The notes under the pieces are model-generated. The model made no database searches, was not told the DNA's origin, and was given only the letters and a program-made list of their open reading frames with translations. Source: Vagococcus hydrophili (lineage in GTDB: Bacteria > Bacillota > Bacilli > Lactobacillales > Vagococcaceae). From it: a DNA stretch of 64,000 nt. Positions within the stretch are counted from its first letter, which is position 1; the number at the start of each line of letters is the position of its first letter. Shown here one piece after another: positions 27,547 through 37,565 of this stretch. Location: assembly GCF_011304195.1 (NCBI RefSeq), contig NZ_CP049887.1:2790001-2854000 (forward strand). The letters are read 5' to 3'. A program made the translations under genes and the position numbers.

Positions 27547-28449
27547 TTATTCATTATCCTGGCTTCTAGAAAGTAAAAAGACTGAAAAAATAATGATTCC
27601 CATACTCAAAATTTCAATCGGTAAAATAATCGCATTTAAAAATAAAAATGAGAATAACGCTGAACTGAGTGGTTCAAAGGACGTTAACAAACTTGAAAAT
27701 TGTGCTGGAATGTAACGTGTACTTTTAAGTAAACAGATATAAGAAAATATTGTTCCAAAAACAACTATAAAACTAATCAAGGCAATCGTTACCCCGTCAA
27801 GTTTAGGCACATCTTTCCACACTGGATGATACAATTGGTACATTAATCCTCCCATTAGCATTCCCCAACCAATAATCGTCGTCGTACCGTACGTTGCCAT
27901 TAACTTTCTAGGCTGAATAATATAAAACGCGCCAAAAAGTCCCGCTCCAAGTCCCCAGAAAAGTCCCATTGGTGACATAGAAAGCGTGGTGAAATCTCCT
28001 TTAGTTACTAATAATGCGGTTCCAAATAAAGAAAGTGCAATACTCAACATACTCATTTTACTCGGGATTTTTTTCGATTCAAAAATTAAATAAATCACAA
28101 TAAAAATCGGAGATAAGTACTGTAAAATTGTAGCGGTTGCTGCATTACTCACTTCAATCGCTTTAAAAAAAGAATATTGTAGTAAAATGACACCAAAAAA
28201 ACTAAAAATAAAGGTCCCTAACAAGTCCTTTTTATTCTTAAGAATAGCAAAAACCTGTCTTTTCTCCGTTCCATAGAGATAACATAAAATTAAAATTCCT
28301 GCAAAAAGAATACGAACACTAACTAACCAACTCGTTTCAACACCCTTTTCTTGCATAATATACTGAGCAGATACACCTGACCCACCCCAAAATACTGCTC
28401 CTGTGATTGCTAAGATGATTCCTTTCATCTTATTTCCTGCTTTATTCAT
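27547..28449 (-). CDS. EamA/DMT-superfamily transporter
   Basis: A 300-residue membrane protein with ten predicted helices arranged as two EamA repeats (about residues 10-140 and 150-290). The N-terminal segment GAVFWGGSGVSAQYI is typical. Family members export amino acids or other metabolites; the substrate cannot be told. The start is set at the ATG at 28449 because GGAGG lies 8 nt upstream. A TTG at 28464 would place the Shine-Dalgarno inside the gene. Confidence 0.88.
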   Translation of the reverse strand: MNKAGNKMKGIILAITGAVFWGGSGVSAQYIMQEKGVETSWLVSVRILFAGILILCYLYGTEKRQVFAILKNKKDLLGTFIFSFFGVILLQYSFFKAIEVSNAATATILQYLSPIFIVIYLIFESKKIPSKMSMLSIALSLFGTALLVTKGDFTTLSMSPMGLFWGLGAGLFGAFYIIQPRKLMATYGTTTIIGWGMLMGGLMYQLYHPVWKDVPKLDGVTIALISFIVVFGTIFSYICLLKSTRYIPAQFSSLLTSFEPLSSALFSFLFLNAIILPIEILSMGIIIFSVFLLSRSQDNE

Positions 28450-28516
28450 TAACCATTCCTCCAACTAAACTAATAGTTCTCATTATAGTGCATTTCGTCT
28501 AATTTAAGCAAAATAA

Positions 28517-28560
28517 ATATCAGAATGAGAAAATTCTTAGTCGATTTCTCACTCTGATAT
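28517..28560 (-). terminator. Hairpin downstream of alsD and its repeat array
   Basis: A 16-bp stem with one mismatch (28517-28532 with 28545-28560). The following minus-strand sequence is only moderately T-rich, so terminator strength is uncertain. It ends the alsS-alsD unit and precedes the EamA gene. Confidence 0.6.
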
Positions 28561-28575
28561 AGTTTGGGGTCAAAT

Positions 28576-28795
28576 AGTCGCTTGAAGCATAACGTCAATT
28601 TCATCACTCTAGTTAGTCCGGATTCAATCAGCAGCTCCTTCGACGACTTCACAATAATAAATAAATCCAAAGAGCGGGATTTTTTTGTTATTCCTCCAGT
28701 CGCTTGAAGCTAAACGCTGATTTCATCACTCTAGATAGTCCAGATTCAATCGGCAACTCCTCCAGCTGCTTGGAGTTAAGCGCCGATTTCATCAT
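28576..28795 (-). repeat. Hairpin repeat array: collapsed unit, full unit, terminal A arm
   Basis: Read on the minus strand, the first A arm starts at 28795, 8 nt after the alsD stop codon. This first unit is only 66 bp: A joins B at a shared GGAG, removing the inner stem. A full unit follows (start 28729) and an unpaired A arm (start 28607, spacing 122 bp). Outer stems are AATCGGC with GCCGATT in the collapsed unit and AATCAGC with GCTGATT in the full unit; the middle stem is GCGACT with AGTCGT. These differ from all other loci yet still pair. Confidence 0.85.
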
Positions 28796-28802
28796 TCTAT
28801 AT

Positions 28803-29513
28803 TTACTCTGCTTGTTCGATTTCGCTTGCTAAATTTGCGTAATCTATTTCTGTTTCTAGGAAAGTTGTATCATTTACAGGAAATAATTGGGTCATTGCGT
28901 CGATGTCACTTATTTCTAAAACACCTTGCCCTAATTCAAAGTCAATAACATGACCACCAAATGTTCTGTCTTCACTAATAAAATGTAAATGAAAACCTGC
29001 TGCGGCAACTCCTTGAAATAGTGCTGGGGTATAAAAACCAACAAGACTACCTTTGATGTATTCCTCAGTAAATTCAGGTTGGATTTTTGAGACTTCCACT
29101 AAACGTCGGTAAGGTTTTTCTTGTTTAGGCATTATTCTAATATGCATTTTATTGAAAACACCTGTTAATTTTACAGCTGAAAAGGTATTTTGGCTTTTAA
29201 AGTGAGTTAGCATCTTATTTAACGTTTCCTCAGAATAAAGTCCTTCATCTAAAATAACTTGGCGATCTGCTTTAAAGGTAGTTACCGCTGCATAAGGTGT
29301 TAGCTCTTCACCTGTTAGTTTAATGAGCTTTCCGTCTGAACGACCTTGATAAGCTTCACCATTTATAATAATCACTTCTCCGTCCAAACCATGAAGTGTC
29401 CCGATTCCCAAATCACCTAAGGTTAACAAATCTGAAATAGTTTTCGTTCCGTCCATTAAACCAGCCATCAAAGCTCCTAATGTACCGTGTTGATAAAGTG
29501 TTTTGTTACTCAT
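28803..29513 (-). CDS. alsD: Alpha-acetolactate decarboxylase
   Basis: A 236-residue enzyme converting acetolactate to acetoin and CO2. The zinc ligands of the family are visible in GFHLHFISEDRTFGGHV (about residues 172-188), with the preceding YxxALFQGVAAAGFH segment. It follows alsS after 12 nt, so the two genes form the acetoin operon that removes excess pyruvate and limits acidification. AAGGGGATG lies upstream of the ATG. Confidence 0.96.
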   Translation of the reverse strand: MSNKTLYQHGTLGALMAGLMDGTKTISDLLTLGDLGIGTLHGLDGEVIIINGEAYQGRSDGKLIKLTGEELTPYAAVTTFKADRQVILDEGLYSEETLNKMLTHFKSQNTFSAVKLTGVFNKMHIRIMPKQEKPYRRLVEVSKIQPEFTEEYIKGSLVGFYTPALFQGVAAAGFHLHFISEDRTFGGHVIDFELGQGVLEISDIDAMTQLFPVNDTTFLETEIDYANLASEIEQAE

Positions 29514-29525
29514 ACTAACATCCCC

Positions 29526-31190
29526 TTAATAGAATTGATCTGGTAATATTGATTTTCCTAAATCTGGATTATCACTGTAATCAATCGGAATATCAATCAC
29601 AACAGGTCCTTTAGTAGCCATACCTTTTTCAATAGCTGCTTCTAACTCTGCTTTACTTGTGGCACGCAAGCCTAAAGCGCCAAAACTTTCTGCATATTTC
29701 ACAAAATCAACAGGTCCAAGTTCCACACCAGAAGAACGAGCATATTTCATTTCTTCTTGAAACTCTACCATATTATAATGGCCATCGTTCCAAATTAAAT
29801 GGATAATATTTAAATTTTTTCTAACCGCTGTTTCTAAGTCTTGAGATGAAAACAAGAAACCACCATCACCTGAGACTGAAATTATTTGTGTTTCTGGTCT
29901 AACAAGAGCCGCTGAAATCGCCCAAGGAAGTGCCACACCTAGTGTTTGCATTCCGTTACTAAATAATAAATGGCGCGGTTCATAGCTCTTAAAGTGACGA
30001 GCCATCCAAATATAATGACTACCCACATCCACAGTGACGGTCATAGAATCATCCGTTTTTTCTTGAAGAACATTAATGACTTCTAAAGGATGAACCAACC
30101 CTTCTTGACTCTCAGCTTTAAACGTATCTCGTTCATCTAAACGGCTTTTCAAGTAATTCAAGTAAAGTTTAGCTTCGTCTGTTGTTTGATCTCCTGATAA
30201 ACCTTTCGTTAATAAGTCAAGATTCCCTGAAATATCTCCAATTAGTTCATCTTCTGGTTGCATATAGCCGTCAATTTCCGCTGGGGTATCATCAATCACG
30301 ACAATCTTCGCATCCTTTTCAGCATTCCAATTGCGAGCTTCATATTCAATTGGATCATAACCAACGGCAATCACTAAATCACTTCTTTTTAGTAAAGCAT
30401 CTCCTGGTTGATTTCTAAATAGCCCAATGCGACCAAAGAAATGCCCTACTAACTCACGGGAAATAACACCAGCTGCTTGGAAAGTTTCAACGACAGGTAA
30501 GCCAGTTTTTTCTACCAAAGTGCGAATAGTTTGAGTGACTTCTTCACTAGAAGCTCTCATCCCAACAAGTAAAACTGGTAATTGTGCTTCCTCAATCTTT
30601 TTGACTAATTCAGCAACATCATCTGCTCTAGCTACTCCCAGTCTAGGATCTTTTAACACTTTAATACTTTGATCACTCACATCAGCATCCACCACGTCTT
30701 GGGGAATACTGATAAAGCTTGCCCCTTGTTTAGAAGAAGTTGCTAAGCGAAAGGCATTCGCCATAATTTCAGAAATGGTTTCAGGGTCTTGAATCTCTGC
30801 ACTGTACTTAGTAATTGGTTTAAAAAGTGCTGCGTTATCCATACTTTGATGAGTAAGTTTCAATAAATCACTTCGCTTAACTTGTCCTGCAATCGCTAAA
30901 ACAGGATCTCCCTCAGCAGTTGCTGTCACTAAGCCCGTTGCTAAATTACTGGCACCAGGTCCACTTGTTGCAATAACCACGCCTGGTTTCCCAGTTAAAC
31001 GTCCAATTCCTTGAGCCATAAATGCGGCATTTTGCTCATGTCTTGTCACAATTAACTCTGGACCATCATCTACTAAAGCATCAAAAACGCCATCAATTTT
31101 AGCTCCTGGAATACCAAAGACATAATCCACACCATGTTTTTTCAAACTATCTACTACAGTATGACTACCTTGTTTACCAACTGATTTCAC
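29526..31190 (-). CDS. alsS: Catabolic acetolactate synthase
   Basis: A ThDP-dependent enzyme joining two pyruvates into acetolactate. The cofactor-activating Glu is in [10 protein letters not shown], and the ThDP motif runs from GDGGFLFS to [10 protein letters not shown]. The [18 protein letters not shown] stretch marks the catabolic AlsS rather than the biosynthetic IlvB type, and no regulatory ilvN is adjacent. The frame can start at an ATG at 31247, but a good promoter places the transcript start about 4 nt from that codon and no Shine-Dalgarno is there. I prefer the GTG at 31190, with AAGAAG 8-9 nt upstream, giving 554 residues, the usual AlsS length. Co-transcribed with alsD. Confidence 0.93.
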   Translation of the reverse strand: MKSVGKQGSHTVVDSLKKHGVDYVFGIPGAKIDGVFDALVDDGPELIVTRHEQNAAFMAQGIGRLTGKPGVVIATSGPGASNLATGLVTATAEGDPVLAIAGQVKRSDLLKLTHQSMDNAALFKPITKYSAEIQDPETISEIMANAFRLATSSKQGASFISIPQDVVDADVSDQSIKVLKDPRLGVARADDVAELVKKIEEAQLPVLLVGMRASSEEVTQTIRTLVEKTGLPVVETFQAAGVISRELVGHFFGRIGLFRNQPGDALLKRSDLVIAVGYDPIEYEARNWNAEKDAKIVVIDDTPAEIDGYMQPEDELIGDISGNLDLLTKGLSGDQTTDEAKLYLNYLKSRLDERDTFKAESQEGLVHPLEVINVLQEKTDDSMTVTVDVGSHYIWMARHFKSYEPRHLLFSNGMQTLGVALPWAISAALVRPETQIISVSGDGGFLFSSQDLETAVRKNLNIIHLIWNDGHYNMVEFQEEMKYARSSGVELGPVDFVKYAESFGALGLRATSKAELEAAIEKGMATKGPVVIDIPIDYSDNPDLGKSILPDQFY

Positions 31191-31257
31191 ATTAACATCT
31201 TCTTTCTTCTTTTTATATTGATACAGTTTTCTAAAACTGTTTTTCATTTATAAATAG

Positions 31258-31286
31258 ATTATAGCACGAAAAGTTCATTTTGTTTC
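31258..31286 (-). promoter_or_regulatory. Promoter of alsS-alsD
   Basis: On the minus strand an extended -10 (TG-C-TATAAT; TATAAT at 31258-31263) follows GAAACA at 31281-31286 with a 17-nt spacer. Confidence 0.65.
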
Positions 31287-31317
31287 ATAAATCACCTTAT
31301 TATTTTCAAAAAAAGAA

Positions 31318-31348
31318 ACCCACTATCCTAAACACTAAGATAATAAGC
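31318..31348 (-). terminator. Intrinsic terminator after the zinc-binding lipoprotein gene
   Basis: A 10-bp stem with several G-U pairs on the minus strand (31339-31348 with 31318-31327), followed by TTCTTTTTTT. Confidence 0.6.
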
Positions 31349-31379
31349 TTCCTGTCTTTTTTATGAAAACAATTTCGTT

Positions 31380-32318
31380 TTATTTAACCGATTGTTTTAA
31401 GGATTCAAGATTTTGAGTCATGATTGACAGATAATCTTCACCCTTTTCACGATCTTTTTTTGACACACTTTCCATTGGATTTAAAACAGCTAAACTTGCT
31501 CCAGTTGCACTAGAGATTGTCTTAGCAATCTTAGGAGAAGCAGAACTTTCCGTATAAATCACTTCAATTTTTTCTTTTTTAACAAAGTCTTCGATTCCTT
31601 TTAACTCTTTTGGAGTTGGCTCTTGGTCAGGAGAAATCCCTGAAATAGGAACTTGCTTTAAATCATACTCATGAGCTAAGTAAGAAAATGCCGTATGCTG
31701 CGTAACAAATTGGCGACTCTTAGCACCCTTAAATGCTATTTGGTAGTCATTGTCTAGATTAGCCAGTTTACCTGTATATTCTTTGGTATTTTTTTCATAG
31801 AAATCTTTATTTTTAGAATCAACTTCCATGATTCCTTCAGAAATAGTCATTGCTTCTTTACTCGCAAGTTTCGGACTTAACCAAACGTGTGGATCATGAG
31901 CCCCTGAATGGTCGTGCCCTTCATGTCCTTCTTCCTTTTCCTCTGAATGACTGGCTTCTAAGAGTTCAATCCCCTTACTTGCCTCAATCACTTTAACTTT
32001 TGTTGTATCAATATTTTTCAATACTGTTTCAACCCATGTTTCCATCTCATTGGAATTATAGATAAAGACATCGGCTTCTTGAATTTTCGCCATATCTTTG
32101 GCACTCGGTTCATAATCATGAGGCTCAACCCCACCATCAATCAACATACTAACATTCGCTTTATCCTTAGTTATATTTTGGGTAAAATCATACATTGGAT
32201 AAAAACTTGTGACAATATTTAATTTGCCCTCATTGGATTGTTTTTTTTCTTTAGCCCCACAAGCACCTAATGTGATGGTTGCAACTAATAATACTATTAA
32301 ACTAAAATATTTCTTCAT
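31380..32318 (-). CDS. Zinc/manganese-type ABC substrate-binding lipoprotein (AdcA/ZnuA family)
   Basis: A 312-residue cluster A-I (TroA-like) protein with a signal peptide and lipobox (LGAC). The metal-ligand region is GGVEPHDYEPS, and a His/Glu/Asp-rich loop (HEGHDHSGAHDPHVW) just before the second His ligand is a zinc-type feature. The conserved QHTAFSYLAHEY and SPDQEPTP segments follow. The start is placed at 32318 because GAAGGAGAG lies there; the longer frame to 32411 has none. No permease or ATPase gene is adjacent, so these must lie elsewhere. A promoter and a Zur-like palindrome lie directly upstream. Confidence 0.92.
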   Translation of the reverse strand: MKKYFSLIVLLVATITLGACGAKEKKQSNEGKLNIVTSFYPMYDFTQNITKDKANVSMLIDGGVEPHDYEPSAKDMAKIQEADVFIYNSNEMETWVETVLKNIDTTKVKVIEASKGIELLEASHSEEKEEGHEGHDHSGAHDPHVWLSPKLASKEAMTISEGIMEVDSKNKDFYEKNTKEYTGKLANLDNDYQIAFKGAKSRQFVTQHTAFSYLAHEYDLKQVPISGISPDQEPTPKELKGIEDFVKKEKIEVIYTESSASPKIAKTISSATGASLAVLNPMESVSKKDREKGEDYLSIMTQNLESLKQSVK

Positions 32319-32331
32319 GAAACTCTCCTTC

Positions 32332-32353
32332 AAATCGTAATGACTACTGTTTA
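32332..32353 (-). promoter_or_regulatory. Zur-like operator upstream of the zinc-binding lipoprotein gene
   Basis: An imperfect palindrome (arms AAATCGTAAT and ACTACTGTTT around a central G) resembles the Bacillus Zur box AAATCGTAATNATTACGATTT. It sits between the -10 and the Shine-Dalgarno, where a repressor could block transcription. The resemblance is strong in one half only. Confidence 0.5.
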
Positions 32354-32361
32354 GATAGTTT

Positions 32362-32390
32362 ATTCTAGCGAATCTTTTCATTAATTGCAA
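32362..32390 (-). promoter_or_regulatory. SigA-type promoter of the zinc-binding lipoprotein gene
   Basis: TTGCAA (32385-32390) and TAGAAT (32362-32367) on the minus strand with a 17-nt spacer. Confidence 0.7.
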
Positions 32391-32492
32391 GTTTTTTACT
32401 ATGACATTCACTTTTTATTTTTTTCAAAAAAATTATTTTTATTTTTGTCCACCCTTTTTAAATCGTTTAGCAGTACTCTTCTTTCCCTAAAA

Positions 32493-32537
32493 AAGTACCA
32501 TCTTGTTATTCCAATTTGGAATAGCAAGATGGTACTT
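32493..32537 (-). terminator. Intrinsic terminator of dnaJ
   Basis: A stem of about 20 bp with one internal mismatch (AGTACCATCTTG...CAAGATGGTACT) around an AATTT loop, followed on the minus strand by TTTTTT. Confidence 0.9.
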
Positions 32538-32542
32538 GATAA

Positions 32543-33712
32543 CTATTTACGTTTCTTTTTACTTCCAGATGAGAAAGCGTCTTTCATTTTATCGAAAAAA
32601 CCTTCTTCTTGTTCCACCACCGCTTTATCTCCGCTGGCTACTGAAAATTCACGCAACAATTTCTTTTGTTCTTCATTTAAATCAGTTGGTGTCTCGATAA
32701 CAACCGTTACACGTTGATCGCCGTTTCCAGCACCACGTAATTTAGGCACACCTTTACCTTTTAATCTAAATGATGTTCCTGTTTGAGTACCTGCTGGAAT
32801 TTTCAGCTTCACTCGTCCATGAACAGTTGGTACTTCAATTTCGTCTCCTAATGCTGCTTGAGCAAAGGTAACTTTTTCAGTGTAGAAGATTTCTGAGCCA
32901 TCTCTCTCAAAGATAGGACTTTCTTCTACTCTAAACACGACATAAAGATCGCCATAAGGTCCGCCATTGCTTCCTGCTTCACCTTGACCTGCTAAACGCA
33001 TTTGTTGACCATCTTCAACACCAGCTGGTACATTAACTTTCACAGAATGAGATTTAACAATTCGTCCGGCTCCGTTACATGTACTACATTTATCTTTAAT
33101 TGTTTGACCTGTTCCTTGACATTGATCACAGGCTTGACGGCTCATCATACGACCAAGTGGTGTTTGACGTTCCACATTGATAGTACCTGCACCGTGACAC
33201 TTGCTACATGTCTCAGGTTGCGTTCCGGGTTTCGCCCCAGAACCATTACATGTCGCACAATCGTCTTCACGATTATAGCGAATGCTTTTCTCTAATCCAA
33301 AAATCGCTTCATTAAAGCTTAAGTCCAGTGTATATTGTAAATCCGATCCTTGACGCGGTGCATTAGGATTAGAATTTCTTCCTCCGCCGCCACCAAAGAA
33401 TGATTCAAATATATCTTCGAAACCACCGAAACTGCCGCCTCCGCCAAAATCACCAAAGCCACCACCAAAGCCGCCAGCTCCAAAGTTAGGATCTGTACTT
33501 GCATGACCATATTGATCATACGCTGCTCTTTTTTGAGAATCACTTAAGACTTCAAAAGCTTCTGATAGCTCTTTAAACTTATCTTCTGCATCAGGTTCTT
33601 TGTTAATATCTGGATGGAATTTTTTTGATAATTTACGATAGGCTTTTTTTAGTTCGTCGTCCGTTGCTGTTTTAGGAACACCAAGGACTTCATAATAATC
33701 TCTTTTTGCCAT
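32543..33712 (-). CDS. dnaJ: Chaperone DnaJ
   Basis: A 389-residue type I J-protein. The J domain carries HPD in [10 protein letters not shown] (about residue 32), a Gly/Phe-rich linker covers about 75-115, four CxxCxGxG zinc repeats follow ([32 protein letters not shown]), then the C-terminal substrate-binding domain. It stimulates DnaK ATPase and delivers substrates. It is separated from dnaK by 140 nt containing a terminator, so part of its expression must come from read-through or an unseen promoter. Confidence 0.97.
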   Translation of the reverse strand: MAKRDYYEVLGVPKTATDDELKKAYRKLSKKFHPDINKEPDAEDKFKELSEAFEVLSDSQKRAAYDQYGHASTDPNFGAGGFGGGFGDFGGGGSFGGFEDIFESFFGGGGGRNSNPNAPRQGSDLQYTLDLSFNEAIFGLEKSIRYNREDDCATCNGSGAKPGTQPETCSKCHGAGTINVERQTPLGRMMSRQACDQCQGTGQTIKDKCSTCNGAGRIVKSHSVKVNVPAGVEDGQQMRLAGQGEAGSNGGPYGDLYVVFRVEESPIFERDGSEIFYTEKVTFAQAALGDEIEVPTVHGRVKLKIPAGTQTGTSFRLKGKGVPKLRGAGNGDQRVTVVIETPTDLNEEQKKLLREFSVASGDKAVVEQEEGFFDKMKDAFSSGSKKKRK

Positions 33713-33805
33713 TACGTGTAACCCCCATCTTTTCTCTACTTATAGAATCCCATAAATCATAACATAAATCAGGAAATATCGGAACCTTTTCTTATTATGA
33801 TAAGA

Positions 33806-33835
33806 AAAAGCCAAAAGCGCAGTGCTTTGGCTTTT
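33806..33835 (-). terminator. Terminator between dnaK and dnaJ
   Basis: A 12-bp stem with one bulged base (AAAAGCCAAA-GC with GCTTTGGCTTTT), loop of about 5 nt, followed on the minus strand by CTTATCA after a short T stretch. It is probably leaky. Confidence 0.65.
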
Positions 33836-33852
33836 CCCCATTAACTATTTAA

Positions 33853-35703
<1,851 letters not shown>

Positions 35704-35710
35704 TTATTTT

Positions 35711-36226
35711 TTATTGTGCAACAATAACCATTGTCGGTCTTAAGACACGGTCATGTAAAATATAACCTTTTTGCAATACTTGGATTATTTCATCTGCAGC
35801 TTGACCTTCAGATGCTGGTAATGTTTGTACCGCTTGATGTTTATTAGGATCAAACGTTTCACCTAATGCTTGAATTTCTTCAACATTGGCTTCTTTTAAC
35901 GCGTGAATCATTCCTTCTCTTACCATCTCAATCCCTTTTTTCATGCCTTCGTCTTGTGTTTCAATTTCAAGAGCACGATCCAGGTTATCTAATGAATTAA
36001 GTAATCCTGTTGCTAAGTTTTGTGCACGATACTTGGCAGCATCCTCACGTTCTTTGTTATTACGATTACGCATGTTAACAATCTCAGCTTGGGCACGTAG
36101 GAACTTGTCCTCCATGTCACTTAATTCTTGTTTTAACGTTTCTTCAACTGAAATTTCTTCTGTTACTTCAGTAGATGCTTCTTCGTTTTCAAGTTCTTCA
36201 ATTTCTTCTTTCTTCAAATCATCCAT
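35711..36226 (-). CDS. grpE: Nucleotide exchange factor GrpE
   Basis: A 171-residue protein with an acidic N-terminus, a long coiled coil (about residues 30-90), and the conserved C-terminal beta domain ending GYILHDRVLRPTMVIV. It releases ADP from DnaK. The gene lies 14 nt after hrcA and upstream of dnaK, the standard Firmicutes heat-shock order. Confidence 0.97.
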   Translation of the reverse strand: MDDLKKEEIEELENEEASTEVTEEISVEETLKQELSDMEDKFLRAQAEIVNMRNRNNKEREDAAKYRAQNLATGLLNSLDNLDRALEIETQDEGMKKGIEMVREGMIHALKEANVEEIQALGETFDPNKHQAVQTLPASEGQAADEIIQVLQKGYILHDRVLRPTMVIVAQ

Positions 36227-36240
36227 CTCCTTTCAAATGC

Positions 36241-37287
36241 TTAATTCCTAATTGAATTATCTAAGCCTCGGTAATACGAATCCAAGTGACCTGATAACTC
36301 ATCTGTAAAGACATTAACTAAGCCTAATAGTTTTGAATAGGACATACTGGTTGGTCCTAACAGAGCAATCACGCCTTTACCATGTTGCGGCACTTCATAA
36401 GAAGCAGTGATTAAACTCATATTTAAAAGTAATTCATTGGGAATCTCGTTACCAATACGAATATCAATCCCTGTTGTATCAGGCAATAATAGTTCGGTTA
36501 ACTGATCCGAATCACTAATTAACGAATAAATGGATTTAAATTCTGAGATATCATTTAACATCCCTGAATCAAGTAAATTCATACCACCACTAATGTAAAC
36601 TTGATCATCAAAAGCTTGATTAAAAACTTCTTCGAACAAGTACAAGACGTGTGATGAATTGGAGAAATACCTTTGTAAAACTAAAGGAATTTCTGTTCTT
36701 AACTTGTGGTACACCGTTAGTAAACTCTCGCCTACTAAACGATCATTAATGATGCGCGTCATTTTCTCAATATCCTCAGAACTAATTGTTTCAGGAATTG
36801 AAAAAACTTGGCTCTCTACATAACCTTGGTCCGTCACGATAATCGCAATCAATTGATTCCGATTAAGAGGGACAATCCTAAAACCTGTTAATCTGCGTTC
36901 TTTAACTTCTGGACCTAAGGAAAATGCTGTATAGCTAGTTAAGTCAGATAAAATATTAGCAGATTGTTCGATAATCTCATTCGTCGCATTGTATCTTCTA
37001 TCTAGCAATTGACGAATCTTAACAATCTCATTTTGGGATATTTCAGCAGGTTGCATTAAATGATCCACATAATAACGATACCCTTTTATAGAAGGAACTC
37101 GTCCTGAAGATGAATGTGTTTTTTGAATAAGCTCTAGTTCTTCTAACTTCACTAAATCATTTCTGATCGTCGCAGAACTTGCTTTAATCCCTTCATTCAT
37201 TAACGTTTTAGAGCCTACTGGAATACCAGTCTCTGTATAAATTTTTACCAGTAAATGTAAAATAGCGAGTTGTCTATCACTTAACAT
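36241..37287 (-). CDS. hrcA: Heat-inducible repressor HrcA
   Basis: A 348-residue repressor with an N-terminal winged helix (MLSDRQLAILHLLVKIYTE and SSATIRNDLVKLEELELI) and a C-terminal GAF-like dimer domain. It binds CIRCE and is kept active by GroEL, so protein misfolding relieves repression. The ATG at 37287 is favoured by GAAGGTG at 6-7 nt; a frame from a GTG at 37296 is possible. It is the first gene of hrcA-grpE-dnaK with CIRCE between its promoter and start, so it represses itself. Confidence 0.96.
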   Translation of the reverse strand: MLSDRQLAILHLLVKIYTETGIPVGSKTLMNEGIKASSATIRNDLVKLEELELIQKTHSSSGRVPSIKGYRYYVDHLMQPAEISQNEIVKIRQLLDRRYNATNEIIEQSANILSDLTSYTAFSLGPEVKERRLTGFRIVPLNRNQLIAIIVTDQGYVESQVFSIPETISSEDIEKMTRIINDRLVGESLLTVYHKLRTEIPLVLQRYFSNSSHVLYLFEEVFNQAFDDQVYISGGMNLLDSGMLNDISEFKSIYSLISDSDQLTELLLPDTTGIDIRIGNEIPNELLLNMSLITASYEVPQHGKGVIALLGPTSMSYSKLLGLVNVFTDELSGHLDSYYRGLDNSIRN

Positions 37288-37308
37288 TATCATCACCTTC
37301 TTTTTACA

Positions 37309-37335
37309 TTAGCACTCTTATTTACTAAGTGCTAA
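37309..37335. promoter_or_regulatory. CIRCE operator, proximal copy
   Basis: TTAGCACTC, 9 nt, AAGTGCTAA: one base differs from the consensus second arm GAGTGCTAA. It lies between the hrcA -10 and start codon. Confidence 0.93.
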
Positions 37336-37346
37336 CTACATTTACT

Positions 37347-37375
37347 AATATATCAAGTTATAATTTTATTGTCAA
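37347..37375 (-). promoter_or_regulatory. SigA promoter of hrcA-grpE-dnaK
   Basis: TTGACA (37370-37375) and TATATT (37347-37352) on the minus strand with a 17-nt spacer, flanked by two CIRCE copies. Confidence 0.85.
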
Positions 37376-37393
37376 CAATAATCCATCATTTTT

Positions 37394-37420
37394 TTAGCAC
37401 TCTTATCTTTCGAGTGCTAA
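37394..37420. promoter_or_regulatory. CIRCE operator, distal copy
   Basis: TTAGCACTC, 9 nt, GAGTGCTAA, a perfect match to consensus, about 20 bp upstream of the hrcA -35. It could also affect the divergent transporter gene. Confidence 0.95.
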
Positions 37421-37529
37421 TTTTTATGATTATGAGAATTAAGACAGAACTTCTATTTATAAGTTAAGCCTTTTCACATGTGATTTTAAACGGATTTTCC
37501 AAATCAACTCATACTCCATAAAAATTAGA

Positions 37530-37535
37530 TATAAT
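37530..37535 (+). promoter_or_regulatory. Possible -10 element of the YfcC-family gene
   Basis: TATAAT about 30 nt upstream of the start codon on the + strand, without a clear -35. Confidence 0.4.
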
Positions 37536-37565
37536 TATTAAATAAATATTAAGGAGGCAGTTTCA

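Noticed and set aside
33319-33543. 74-residue frame inside dnaJ
   Set aside because: It is an alternative frame over the Gly/Phe-rich DnaJ linker without independent signals.
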